NCBI GenBank assembly: GCA_023259685.1
Contig: JALRGP010000010.1
Location: 7,101 to 16,893, forward strand
Source: Alphaproteobacteria bacterium
GTDB taxonomy: Bacteria; Pseudomonadota; Alphaproteobacteria; JALRGP01
Direction of reading: 5' to 3'
Length of the DNA stretch: 9,793 nt
A program made the translations under genes and the position numbers. Below the pieces are notes generated by a model. The model saw only the letters and a list, made by a program, of their open reading frames with translations. It was not told the DNA's origin and made no database searches. How positions within the stretch are numbered: position 1 is the first letter of the stretch; every line of letters starts with the position of its first letter. Positions 1-6,340 of the stretch are shown here, piece after piece.

Positions 1-20
1 AATGAATGAGAAAACTAATG

Positions 21-1355
21 TCACTGGTGTGAAAATTTTTCAATAATCTCCCCTAAAGTCTTGAAATCATCGTCAATGAAAGTTTGTTCATGGCTGTGTT
101 GTGATAAAAATGGAACAATATCTTTTTGAAATGCGATGGCCTTATCAACCTCTTTTGAATGGCCCTCTTGATAAGCGCCAAGCCTGACTAAGTCTTCAAT
201 ATCCTCATAGGTTGATATATAATTCTTAGCTTGTTTCACAAGTTGGTAATGCTCTGGTTTTTGACAATGGGGCATTGTCCTTGAAATGCTTTTTAAAATA
301 TCAATGGCTGGGAATCGTCCTTTGATCGCAATGTGGCGAGATAAGATAATGTGTCCATCTAAGATACCTCGTACTGCATCCGCAATGGGCTCATTATGAT
401 CATCACCGTCCACCAAGACCGTCACAAAAGCGGTGATATTTCCTTTGCCCTCTTCTCCGGGGCCAGCGCGTTCTAATATTTTAGGGAGTTCAGCAAAAAC
501 AGAAGGAGGATATCCTTTCACTGTGGGAGGTTCCCCAACACTCAATCCAATTTCACGCATGGCCATTGCAAAACGTGTGATTGTATCCATTAAACACAAA
601 ACATTCATTCCTTGGTCACGAAAATATTCAGCAATTGCCATGGTGGAATAAGCAGCTTGACGTCTCATTAAGGGTGTTTCGTTGGACGTTGAGACGATCA
701 TAATGCTGTGTTTTAAACCTTCTTCCCCTAAGGTATCTTCAATAAAATCCCGAACTTCTTTACCACGCTCTCCAATCAGGCCAATCACACACACATCAAA
801 AGATTGCTGGCGCGCCAACATTGACATCAATGTTGATTTTCCAACCCCTGAGCCTGCAAAAATTCCCATTCTTTGTCCTTCACAACAGGTTAAAAATGTA
901 TTAATCGCTCGGACACCCACGTCAATGGGTTTTTTAACCTTTTGCCGTAAAAAAGATGAAGGAGGAACGTTGTGGATGGGGATTGGTGTTGCTCCTGGTG
1001 CCAACGATCCTTTGTCATCAATAGGCTCAAATAAAGCATTTAAAACACGTCCCTTCCAAGATTCATCGGGATAAACACATGAAGGTTGATTTTCAAAAAA
1101 CACATGATCACCCGGATGAATCCCGTGGCTTGAATGATATGTCATGATAAAGGCTTTGTATGCGTCAAAACCCACGACTTCTCCATATATTTTTTGCTGA
1201 TTGCATTGAATATAACATTGACTGCCTATAGACACGGCAGAACTATCAATGCGAACCGCAATTGATAAACCTTTGACGCTGTCAACAAACCCAATCACGT
1301 TGTGAGTAGGAATTTGATCAATTGCCCTGAGGACGTGATCTAAAGATATGGTCAA
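21..1355 (-). CDS. fliI: Flagellum-specific ATPase FliI
   Basis: This is the ATPase of the flagellar type III export apparatus, a cytoplasmic hexamer that energises unloading of flagellar subunits at the base of the filament. The 444-residue product has the usual family length. Seen in it: an N-terminal beta-barrel region (about 1-95); the P-loop AGSGVGKST at 167-175; GERGKE at 195-200, carrying the catalytic glutamate; a Walker B strand ending in LMDT around 252-258; and the conserved DGDDHNEPIAD stretch at 316-326. The P-loop with GSGVGKS and the surrounding GQRMGIFAG text fit FliI better than virulence-type YscN ATPases, which usually have an AGCGKT-like loop. The start is TTG (1353-1355); an in-frame TAA lies two codons upstream, so no longer start is possible, and no Shine-Dalgarno is visible. 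Translation ends 20 nt from the window edge, so a downstream fliJ cannot be seen. It stands apart from its neighbour by a 420-nt spacer. Confidence 0.95.
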   Translation of the reverse strand: MTISLDHVLRAIDQIPTHNVIGFVDSVKGLSIAVRIDSSAVSIGSQCYIQCNQQKIYGEVVGFDAYKAFIMTYHSSHGIHPGDHVFFENQPSCVYPDESWKGRVLNALFEPIDDKGSLAPGATPIPIHNVPPSSFLRQKVKKPIDVGVRAINTFLTCCEGQRMGIFAGSGVGKSTLMSMLARQQSFDVCVIGLIGERGKEVRDFIEDTLGEEGLKHSIMIVSTSNETPLMRRQAAYSTMAIAEYFRDQGMNVLCLMDTITRFAMAMREIGLSVGEPPTVKGYPPSVFAELPKILERAGPGEEGKGNITAFVTVLVDGDDHNEPIADAVRGILDGHIILSRHIAIKGRFPAIDILKSISRTMPHCQKPEHYQLVKQAKNYISTYEDIEDLVRLGAYQEGHSKEVDKAIAFQKDIVPFLSQHSHEQTFIDDDFKTLGEIIEKFSHQ

Positions 1356-1441
1356 TCTTTAAATTATTTGATAATAATTTAATTACATTGTAACGCAAAT
1401 ATAATTAAAACAGAGGTTTCAACCAGAGCGAACGCATCTTA

Positions 1442-1466
1442 ATTTTACATAAAAATTGTGTAAAAT
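1442..1466. promoter_or_regulatory. Inverted repeat ATTTTACA-N9-TGTAAAAT upstream of fliI
   Basis: Two perfect 8-bp arms (1442-1449 and 1459-1466) are separated by 9 bases. It lies about 90 nt upstream of the fliI start, in the 420-nt spacer between fliI and the exported-protein gene. The symmetry and spacing suit a dimeric regulator's operator, or a weak hairpin in a leader RNA. There is no T-run, so it is not a convincing terminator. No regulator is identified, and arms of this length made only of A/T plus one C/G can occur by chance in AT-rich DNA. Confidence 0.3.
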
Positions 1467-1550
1467 AGGATAAGTGATGGGTGATGCTGCATCGTTTTCT
1501 CTGTATCTGAAAACTATCAAAAGATTGTTTAAACACATAACAGATTCAAG

Positions 1551-1703
1551 AATAGAGTTCTTTCAAAACCTTTTTTGGATAGAGAAATGCTAGGCGCCCA
1601 CGAAGCGCAGAACCGAAGTCTTACTATGCAAGTAAATGAGGATTCGAGCATCGGAGCAACGCGAAGACTCTCATTAAAAAATGAGTTTAGAAAGAGATCT
1701 ATT
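1551..1703. repeat. MITE-like element with 19-bp terminal inverted repeats
   Basis: The left end (1551-1569, AATAGAGTTCTTTCAAAAC) matches the reverse complement of the right end (1685-1703) at 16 of 19 positions. The interior is compositionally foreign: 42 of the 80 bases at 1591-1670 are G or C, against roughly one third in the surroundings. A third copy of the same terminus lies at 2800-2818 (17 of 19 matches to each end). The core holds short self-complementary arms: AGTCTT 1617-1622 with AAGACT 1664-1669, and AATGAG 1635-1640 or 1680-1685 with CTCATT 1670-1675, so two alternative RNA folds are possible. No target-site duplication is evident and no transposase is encoded. On the minus strand a short open stretch ends in LAFLYPKKVLKELYS; from memory only, peptides of this kind recur as spurious ORF ends in Holosporales-like genomes, which would fit a dispersed repeat. 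This element plus its flanks account for the gene-free stretch 1356-1775; no gene was found there. Confidence 0.55.
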
Positions 1704-1744
1704 AAAATTGACCGTAACTTTTCATGCTTAGACCTTGTTTAATG

Positions 1745-1770
1745 ACAGCAATTTTCATGATTTCTGCTGT
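1745..1770 (-). terminator. Hairpin just after the exported-protein gene, possible weak terminator
   Basis: ACAGCA (1745-1750) and TGCTGT (1765-1770) form a 6-bp stem with a 14-nt loop starting 5 nt beyond the stop codon of the minus-strand gene at 1776-2672. There is no U-run after the stem, so intrinsic termination is doubtful; the hairpin could instead protect the mRNA 3' end. Confidence 0.2.
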
Positions 1771-1775
1771 TCTTC

Positions 1776-2672
1776 TTAAGGCGTTGTTAGTGTGGTAACA
1801 AGTGTTTTTAACTCTTGCAGTGTTGGATCAGTTGACCCAATAATGTGGTTATATAAACTAAGCCACGTAGGATATTTTAAATTCGATGCAGGCGTTAAAA
1901 ATTCGCTCAAATACACATCTTTATCCATGATATGATGAATTTGGATGTAACGTTTTCCATCACAGTGGATGTCTAATAACATACTATATGGTTGTAATAA
2001 AAGATCTTTTCTTTCCAATATATTGCCATCTGATTTTAAAATATGATGGGTGTTGCCAGAAAAAAATGGATATGCTTCTTCAGTCGTTGCTTTGTCAATA
2101 TGAATAACCACGCCTTGTGATGGATAAGACATACCTTTCAAAGGTGATCCTGCCAATGGTTGTAGATGAATCTCCACGTTTTTAGTAATGGATGTATCAG
2201 GTTTAAGCTCTTTGGCTGTGTCATAAATTTTTTGAATTTCTTGGATGGAAAACACTTGGGCTTGTGGTTTGATTGCCAAGTCTTGAGTGGTTTGTTTGTC
2301 TTCTGCAATTTCTTGTTGGCTAATATTTTGCATAACAAAATAAAGTTCATCAACATGACCTTGAATGGCTAATTTTTTCAAAATTTTGTCGTGTTGATCA
2401 TTGGGAATTCGTCTAATGATACATTGAGGCACATTTATCCCAAAATAATAAGATGATATGATTGTCACATTTGGCAGTCCTGGAACAAATTCAGCTGATG
2501 CGTAAGATCGCGTATTGGTGAAGTCACCAAATCCATTTCCTGGTACGTATCTATGATCTGGCTCTGTATTTTGATTAATGGGCCTGTCAGGAAAGATGGG
2601 ATTCAGTGGTTCCATCCCTGTTAAAAGCTGTAGTGGCATGACAACTGCCCAAAACACATGTGAAAATTTCAT
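1776..2672 (-). CDS. Hypothetical exported protein, 298 aa
   Basis: I do not recognise this protein. The N-terminus (MKFSHVFWAVVMPLQLLTGM) has one basic residue and a hydrophobic core of about 15 residues, consistent with a Sec signal peptide, cleavage probably near residue 20. The mature part is Asn/Pro-rich at first (about 22-70), then contains a predicted amphipathic helical stretch with many Gln/Glu/Lys (about 90-155), and a C-terminal half rich in His, Tyr and Ile, ending in a Thr-rich tail. No catalytic motif, membrane anchor or repeat is evident; the single cysteines at about 83 and 236 are not in a CxxC context. The ATG at 2670-2672 is the only reasonable start, with a candidate promoter close upstream. 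It is isolated: 103 nt beyond its stop lies a repeat element and 128 nt beyond its start lies a copy of the same repeat end, so the gene is bracketed by them. It may be lineage-restricted. Confidence 0.75.
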   Translation of the reverse strand: MKFSHVFWAVVMPLQLLTGMEPLNPIFPDRPINQNTEPDHRYVPGNGFGDFTNTRSYASAEFVPGLPNVTIISSYYFGINVPQCIIRRIPNDQHDKILKKLAIQGHVDELYFVMQNISQQEIAEDKQTTQDLAIKPQAQVFSIQEIQKIYDTAKELKPDTSITKNVEIHLQPLAGSPLKGMSYPSQGVVIHIDKATTEEAYPFFSGNTHHILKSDGNILERKDLLLQPYSMLLDIHCDGKRYIQIHHIMDKDVYLSEFLTPASNLKYPTWLSLYNHIIGSTDPTLQELKTLVTTLTTP

Positions 2673-2701
2673 AAGTTTAAAGACTTAAAGTTTCTATCAT
2701 T

Positions 2702-2729
2702 TTTATAGTAACTTTAAAAAGTTAAACAA
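2702..2729 (-). promoter_or_regulatory. Candidate promoter with palindromic spacer for the exported-protein gene
   Basis: On the minus strand TTGTTT (2729-2724) and TATAAA (2707-2702) are separated by 16 nt, which would place a transcript start about 20-25 nt before the ATG. The spacer is almost entirely occupied by a perfect palindrome, AACTTT-AA-AAAGTT on the plus strand (2710-2723), a position where a repressor or a spacer-distorting activator could act. Hexamer matches are modest and the region is very AT-rich. Confidence 0.35.
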
Positions 2730-2799
2730 TTATTAATAAACCAGCAAATTTTTTATCCAAAAAGATCTTGAATTTTAATTTTCTTGATGTCATCAAAAT

Positions 2800-2848
2800 A
2801 ATAGACTTCTTTCTAAACTCATTACTCATTTTCTAATAAGAATTGCGG
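2800..2848. repeat. Solitary or degraded end of the MITE-like repeat
   Basis: AATAGACTTCTTTCTAAAC (2800-2818) matches the termini of the element at 1551-1703 at 17 of 19 positions. Similarity to the right-hand end, in inverted orientation, continues through CTCATT and, after a 7-nt tandem duplication of ACTCATT, through TTTTCTAATAAGA (about 2829-2841), then fades into the sequence just beyond the gmk stop codon. The opposite end and GC-rich core of the element are missing, so this is best read as a truncated copy. It sits between gmk and the exported-protein gene. Confidence 0.45.
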
Positions 2849-2861
2849 GGAAGAAAATTTT

Positions 2862-3428
2862 TTATTTGACCGAGATCTTTTTTGTCGGAGCCATTTTTAA
2901 TATATTTTCAATCGATGCCACACATTTATCCAAGATGTCGTTGACAATGATATGTTTGTAATGATTTTGAAAACTCATATGATAATCGTATTCTGCCATA
3001 CGTGAATCAATAATATGCATTGAATCTTGGCGATCAACAAGGCGTTTTTTTAATATATTTTTTGACGGTGGAATAATAAAAAAACTTTCAATATGATCAT
3101 ACTGATCTTTGATATTTAAAAAACCTTCTCCGTCAATCAATAACAAAGGCCACAGACCTTTTTTTAAAGTACTTTCAATAAAGTTAAATGGTGTTCCATA
3201 AAAATAATTGTATACTTGAACTGTTTCTATAAAGAAATTTTTATCTTTTTTTTGAAAAAATTCATCTTCCGATACAAAATGATAATCTATACCATTTTTT
3301 TCTCCTGCTCTTGGAGGACGTGTCGTGTATGAAATGGATCGTTGCATATAATGAAATTTATCTTGTAAATATCCAGCGATAGTGGATTTCCCCCCTCCTG
3401 ATGGAGATGACAACACAACAACAGGCAA
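2862..3428 (-). CDS. gmk: Guanylate kinase
   Basis: It phosphorylates GMP to GDP with ATP in the cytoplasm, an essential step of guanine nucleotide supply. The 188-residue product is slightly shorter than the usual 200-210. Seen: P-loop SPSGGGKST at 8-16; the GMP-binding signature RSISYTTRPPR at 30-40 followed by GE..G.DY.F; Glu68 and YGTP at 77-80; Asp99 in LLIDGEG, where most homologues read D-x-QG; IIPPS near 118-122; and the lid/ATP-contact text KKRLVDRQ. All GMP contacts expected from the family are present, so it should be active. The start is TTG (3426-3428): an in-frame TAA lies one codon further up, the P-loop is at the normal distance from this codon, and no Shine-Dalgarno is visible. 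A candidate promoter in the 59-nt gap after the permease gene suggests independent transcription. Confidence 0.95.
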   Translation of the reverse strand: MPVVVLSSPSGGGKSTIAGYLQDKFHYMQRSISYTTRPPRAGEKNGIDYHFVSEDEFFQKKDKNFFIETVQVYNYFYGTPFNFIESTLKKGLWPLLLIDGEGFLNIKDQYDHIESFFIIPPSKNILKKRLVDRQDSMHIIDSRMAEYDYHMSFQNHYKHIIVNDILDKCVASIENILKMAPTKKISVK

Positions 3429-3455
3429 TGATTATTTTTTTTAAGAACTTTTAAA

Positions 3456-3483
3456 ATTTTAACAATTTTTAATCATCTTTCAA
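3456..3483 (-). promoter_or_regulatory. Candidate sigma-70 promoter for gmk
   Basis: On the minus strand TTGAAA (3483-3478) and TAAAAT (3461-3456) are 16 nt apart, each differing from consensus at one position. Start of transcription would fall about 20 nt upstream of the TTG start codon. It lies wholly in the short gap between the permease stop and gmk. Confidence 0.4.
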
Positions 3484-3487
3484 AATT

Positions 3488-4726
3488 TTAAGCATGCCCT
3501 TTCTTTGACACATAAAATGGAATGCCACATACCATCAAAGCACATCCAACCAATATTGATTTTATTCCAGAAACCGCAATCATCGTGAAACAAAAAACAA
3601 TACCTAACACTGGTATGATTTTTCCTTTTAATATTTTCAAATAAGCAGCACACGACATAAAATATACAACAAGAAAAATCACCGATGCTGTTTCAATAAT
3701 ACTTTCCATTTGTTTAAATAAATTGGGTGATGCGCTCATAAAAATAAGAGGAATCATTCCTATAGAACTGAGTAAAATTGATGCATAAGGCGTACCTTTG
3801 GTATTTTTTCTTTGGAATATGGGGTGGAAAAATCCTGATCTTGAGGCGCCATATCCAATTTCGGCACTGATTAATATCCAATTATTAATGCATCCCATGC
3901 ATACAATGGCCCCAATCACAGGCATCATCCATTGATTGTGAAAAATTTTTTCAAAAGCAATGGCATAAGGAACTGCCGATCCTAAAATGTCACCTGTTGG
4001 AATTTTTAAATAAAAACTAAAACTATTAATCATGTATAAAATGGCAACAAAGCTTGTGCCAATCATAATCGCCAAAGGAATATTTTTAGAAGGATTTTTG
4101 ACCATATTGGCCGGGGAAGTTGCACTTTCAACACCAATAAATCCCCAAAATGTTAAAAACGTCCCTTGCATCAAACAGGTGCTCCAAGGCATATCAACAG
4201 AAACAGAAGAAGAGATATCGATGGTCGGTAAAAATAAGAGTATACTTATAGGAATGATTAAAATTGGTAAAATTTTTAGAATCATTAAACAAATATCAAT
4301 CTTTGAAAAAAACTTTGTTCCCATCAAATTGATGCAGACAAAAATTGAAAACACAAAAATTTCCCATGCCACAATGTGGTCTGGATAGGGCAAAAATGGC
4401 TTAAGATACGCAACCGTTGTAATAACCAAAATTAATGTGCTAATCCACGACACCATCCAATAGGCAAAAGCCATAAAAAAACCAATTTTTTCCCCAAATG
4501 CTTTTTGAATATAAATATGTGGGCCTCCTGCTTCTTGGGATGTTTTAGACAAATTAGCAAAAAGTAATGCTAATACCATGGCTCCGCCTGCGCTAAAAAC
4601 CCATCCCATTTGCCCCCAAAAACCAAAAGGAACCAGTGCTGTGGGGCGTGTCATAATACCCGCTCCGATTTGAGCACCTAACACAATGGATAATAATGTC
4701 CAAAAGCCAATATTTTTACAAGACAT
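3488..4726 (-). CDS. APC-family amino acid/polyamine antiporter, AdiC-like
   Basis: This is an inner-membrane transporter of the basic amino acid/polyamine antiporter family (AdiC, PotE and relatives), 412 residues from the chosen start with about 12 hydrophobic segments. Seen: the unwound TM1 motif GAGIM at 21-25 (GSGVF in AdiC); EAGGPHIYIQKAFG around 65-78, like the family's PGGSYAYARRxFG; WGFIGVESA at 194-202, matching the AdiC TM6 segment that carries the gating Trp and Glu; and NNWILISAE around 281-289 with the TM8 Trp at 283. These suggest amino acid/amine exchange, but the substrate cannot be read from the sequence. An open frame extends to 4798, but the family normally begins a few residues before TM1, and the longer form would overlap the upstream methyltransferase; I chose the ATG at 4724-4726, 8 nt after the methyltransferase stop. 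ATG 4754-4756 is the alternative. Probably co-transcribed with that gene. Confidence 0.88.
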   Translation of the reverse strand: MSCKNIGFWTLLSIVLGAQIGAGIMTRPTALVPFGFWGQMGWVFSAGGAMVLALLFANLSKTSQEAGGPHIYIQKAFGEKIGFFMAFAYWMVSWISTLILVITTVAYLKPFLPYPDHIVAWEIFVFSIFVCINLMGTKFFSKIDICLMILKILPILIIPISILLFLPTIDISSSVSVDMPWSTCLMQGTFLTFWGFIGVESATSPANMVKNPSKNIPLAIMIGTSFVAILYMINSFSFYLKIPTGDILGSAVPYAIAFEKIFHNQWMMPVIGAIVCMGCINNWILISAEIGYGASRSGFFHPIFQRKNTKGTPYASILLSSIGMIPLIFMSASPNLFKQMESIIETASVIFLVVYFMSCAAYLKILKGKIIPVLGIVFCFTMIAVSGIKSILVGCALMVCGIPFYVSKKGHA

Positions 4727-4734
4727 AATATATT

Positions 4735-5283
4735 CTATTTTTTTGTGTATTTCCATAAAAAACAAGGCGGGAAATGTAGAAAATACATCCCCACACATTC
4801 TTGTTTAATGGTTTTAATTTGATGAATGGGGGAGAAAATACTGTATGTGGCATGCAAAACAAAACCTTTATCACTTAAAACATTTAATGCGGCATTTATT
4901 AAACATTCTCTTTCTGACAAAGGCATGTACATTAAAGGAACTTCTGATATGATGCAATCAACGTGCCCAATCCAATCAGATGGGATCATGGCATCCAAAT
5001 TTTTAACATCCCCGGTGACAATTTTGGCATCAGGAAATTTTGATTTTAAAAAAATGGATAACTCAGGATCTATCTCAATTCCAATAAAATTTTGAGACTG
5101 GTGATGATCTAATATGCATTGGGTTACCCGTCCAACACCTGATCCAAATTCCAATACTTTACCATTTGATGGTATAAAAGTTGTGATCCAGCGGGATAAA
5201 CGTTCTCCAAATGGCAAAAAGGTTCCCAATTGGGAAGGTGATTTCAACCATCTTTTGAAAAACAGTTTATAATCAGAAAACAT
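4735..5283 (-). CDS. SAM-dependent methyltransferase, phospholipid N-methyltransferase (PmtA)-like
   Basis: This 182-residue class I methyltransferase resembles bacterial PmtA, which methylates phosphatidylethanolamine towards phosphatidylcholine at the inner membrane face. Seen: the N-terminal FFKRWLKSPSQLGTFLPFG (8-26), equivalent to the amphipathic membrane-associating segment of PmtA; motif I VLEFGSGVG at 43-51; acidic motif II IGIEIDPEL near 68-76; GDVKNL near 91; ISEVPLMYMP around 111-120; ATYSIFSPI around 145-153; and a C-terminal FPPCFLWKY like the family's LPPAxVWxY end. No dedicated rRNA-methylase (KsgA) signature is present. Substrate assignment rests on these overall similarities and is inference; a broader COG3963-type methyltransferase is the alternative. 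The ATG at 5281-5283 is preceded by a good candidate promoter but no Shine-Dalgarno. The antiporter gene follows after 8 nt. Confidence 0.82.
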   Translation of the reverse strand: MFSDYKLFFKRWLKSPSQLGTFLPFGERLSRWITTFIPSNGKVLEFGSGVGRVTQCILDHHQSQNFIGIEIDPELSIFLKSKFPDAKIVTGDVKNLDAMIPSDWIGHVDCIISEVPLMYMPLSERECLINAALNVLSDKGFVLHATYSIFSPIHQIKTIKQECVGMYFLHFPPCFLWKYTKK

Positions 5284-5307
5284 TTTTTATTGTAAATTTT
5301 TTATTTT

Positions 5308-5344
5308 ATTATATTATTTATTCCTATGTTCAACAACCAGTTGT
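5308..5344 (-). promoter_or_regulatory. Candidate promoter and overlapping dyad for the methyltransferase-antiporter pair
   Basis: On the minus strand a perfect TATAAT (5313-5308) lies 17 nt after TTGTTG (5336-5331), placing a transcript start near 5300 and giving a leader of about 18 nt. The -35 half is overlapped by the dyad ACAAC-CA-GTTGT (5333-5344), where a bound protein would block or recruit polymerase. The rest of the 188-nt spacer to 5471 shows no gene; it contains GTGACA and TGTCAC about 60 nt apart, too distant for a useful hairpin. Confidence 0.42.
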
Positions 5345-5471
5345 ATAGGGGGTGACACAGGGGGATCATTAATCAAACTAGTCTATTACCTGTCATTGAA
5401 GTGGTTTTACTATGTCACGAATTTTGACAAATGAAAAAAATTGTACGCATCCATCATCAAAATCGACGCAC

Positions 5472-6194
5472 CTATTCATTTCCCAACAGTTCTTCTAATT
5501 TATCTTCAACGTTTGCCCCTTTCCCCAAAAAAGCATCATCTAAAAAAAAGATCGGGGTAAAATTAAATGACCCGGGAACATTTTTTTTGTAACCACTCAT
5601 CTTTCCCGTAATATCGTAATCTTTTATATATTTTGATATTTTGAATACATTTTTAATCAATGATTGTTTTTGGTGATACGCTAAATCTGGATTTAAAAAT
5701 GGAGGATTTTCTTCCATTAAAAATAACTTTAAAAACATATATTCATCATTTTCATCGGTCAAATTATGGGCATCATCATATTTTTCTAAAATATTTTTTT
5801 TCTCTTCAATAGAGTATTGATCTTGATAAGGTCGTATCCATGTGTATTGGTATTCAAGGAAAAACTTTAAGGTAGTAAAAGGATTTTTATGACTAAAGAT
5901 AATTTTTGCAATTTCCATATCAATGAAATTTAATGGATTTAAAATAATGGTGATTCCTAAATCGGGATATTTTTCTAAAATACCAGGAAGCGTTCTGTTG
6001 ACGAAATGATAACAATGACCACATGACGGCGCCAATATTGCAACCAATGTATTGTTTGCCTTTAAAGCCCCTAAATGAATCGAAAGGGGATTGTTGTATT
6101 CATAAGAAATTTTTTGTTTTTTAGCGGTCATAATTTTTGGTTTCGCATCAACTCCAAACCATCCGCATGCAATCATTATTAAAATTTTTAGCAT
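5472..6194 (-). CDS. DsbA-like periplasmic thiol-disulfide oxidoreductase
   Basis: This 240-residue protein is a thioredoxin-fold oxidoreductase expected in the periplasm, forming or isomerising disulfides in exported proteins. Seen: an N-terminal hydrophobic leader (residues 1-15, MLKILIMIACGWFGV) with probable cleavage near 17; a beta strand followed by CGHC at 58-61, the redox site (CPHC in E. coli DsbA, CGHC in eukaryotic PDI); a long helical insertion (about 90-195); and TPIFF at 213-217, carrying the cis-proline that packs against the active site. CGHC predicts a less oxidising couple than CPHC, but this is inference. Cys10 sits in MIAC, a poor lipobox with too short a leader, so lipidation is unlikely. 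The ATG at 6192-6194 overlaps the stop of the small ORF before it by 7 nt, indicating translational coupling. A 188-nt spacer follows. Confidence 0.82.
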   Translation of the reverse strand: MLKILIMIACGWFGVDAKPKIMTAKKQKISYEYNNPLSIHLGALKANNTLVAILAPSCGHCYHFVNRTLPGILEKYPDLGITIILNPLNFIDMEIAKIIFSHKNPFTTLKFFLEYQYTWIRPYQDQYSIEEKKNILEKYDDAHNLTDENDEYMFLKLFLMEENPPFLNPDLAYHQKQSLIKNVFKISKYIKDYDITGKMSGYKKNVPGSFNFTPIFFLDDAFLGKGANVEDKLEELLGNE

Positions 6195-6340
6195 TTCATC
6201 ACATCTTTTTTATATAAAAATGGATGAATAGCGTCCTGGGATGAATCAAAAGGTTCATCATCTTCTTCGATCACAATATAGGGCGATTCCCCAGGACCAC
6301 CGCAATAATCATTGAATTCCAATTCTATATCTTCATTCAT
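6188..6340 (-). CDS. Small acidic protein overlapping the DsbA-like gene
   Basis: I do not recognise this 50-residue product. It begins MNEDIELEFNDYC, contains GGPGESPY and a run IEEDDEPFDSS, and is strongly acidic with a basic last few residues ending in Cys. Its TAA (6188-6190) overlaps the ATG of the DsbA-like gene in ATGCTAA, the arrangement of coupled genes, which is the main reason to believe it is translated. The frame is also open to an ATG at 6371-6373; that form would add the hydrophobic stretch MFLYLCAILIN without a basic residue or cleavage site, so I prefer the shorter one, although neither start has a Shine-Dalgarno. Two cysteines could in principle be substrates of the neighbouring oxidoreductase if the protein is exported, but nothing shows that it is. 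Confidence 0.45.
   Translation of the reverse strand: MNEDIELEFNDYCGGPGESPYIVIEEDDEPFDSSQDAIHPFLYKKDVMKC

Noticed and set aside
433..1074. Plus-strand open frames of 72 and 130 codons inside fliI
   Set aside because: They lie entirely antisense to a clearly conserved gene, and their translations show no domain or ribosome-binding site.
21..1355. Virulence-type (YscN/SctN) secretion ATPase instead of FliI
   Set aside because: The P-loop GSGVGKST and surrounding text match flagellar FliI, and no type III secretion genes are seen nearby.
1483..1493. GATGC-T-GCATC as a terminator stem
   Set aside because: The one-base loop cannot form a hairpin, and the arms are too short for confidence as an operator.
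1591..1680. A tRNA gene or other known RNA in the GC-rich patch
   Set aside because: GGATTCGAGC looks like a T-loop, but the flanking bases cannot form a T-stem and there is no acceptor stem or anticodon arm on either strand.
2138..2372. Additional open frames on both strands inside the exported-protein gene
   Set aside because: They overlap the longer frame that has a signal peptide and candidate promoter; they are composition-driven shadows.
4727..4798. Longer antiporter N-terminus starting at 4798
   Set aside because: It would overlap the methyltransferase by 64 nt and add a non-family extension before TM1; the ATG at 4726 fits the family start.
4032..5095. Plus-strand open frames antisense to the antiporter and the methyltransferase
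   Set aside because: Both opposite genes carry unmistakable family motifs across these stretches; the antisense products do not.
5413..5502. Short plus-strand ORF starting ATGTCACGA in the spacer before the DsbA-like gene's 3' end
   Set aside because: It has under 30 codons, no ribosome-binding site and overlaps the conserved antisense gene end.
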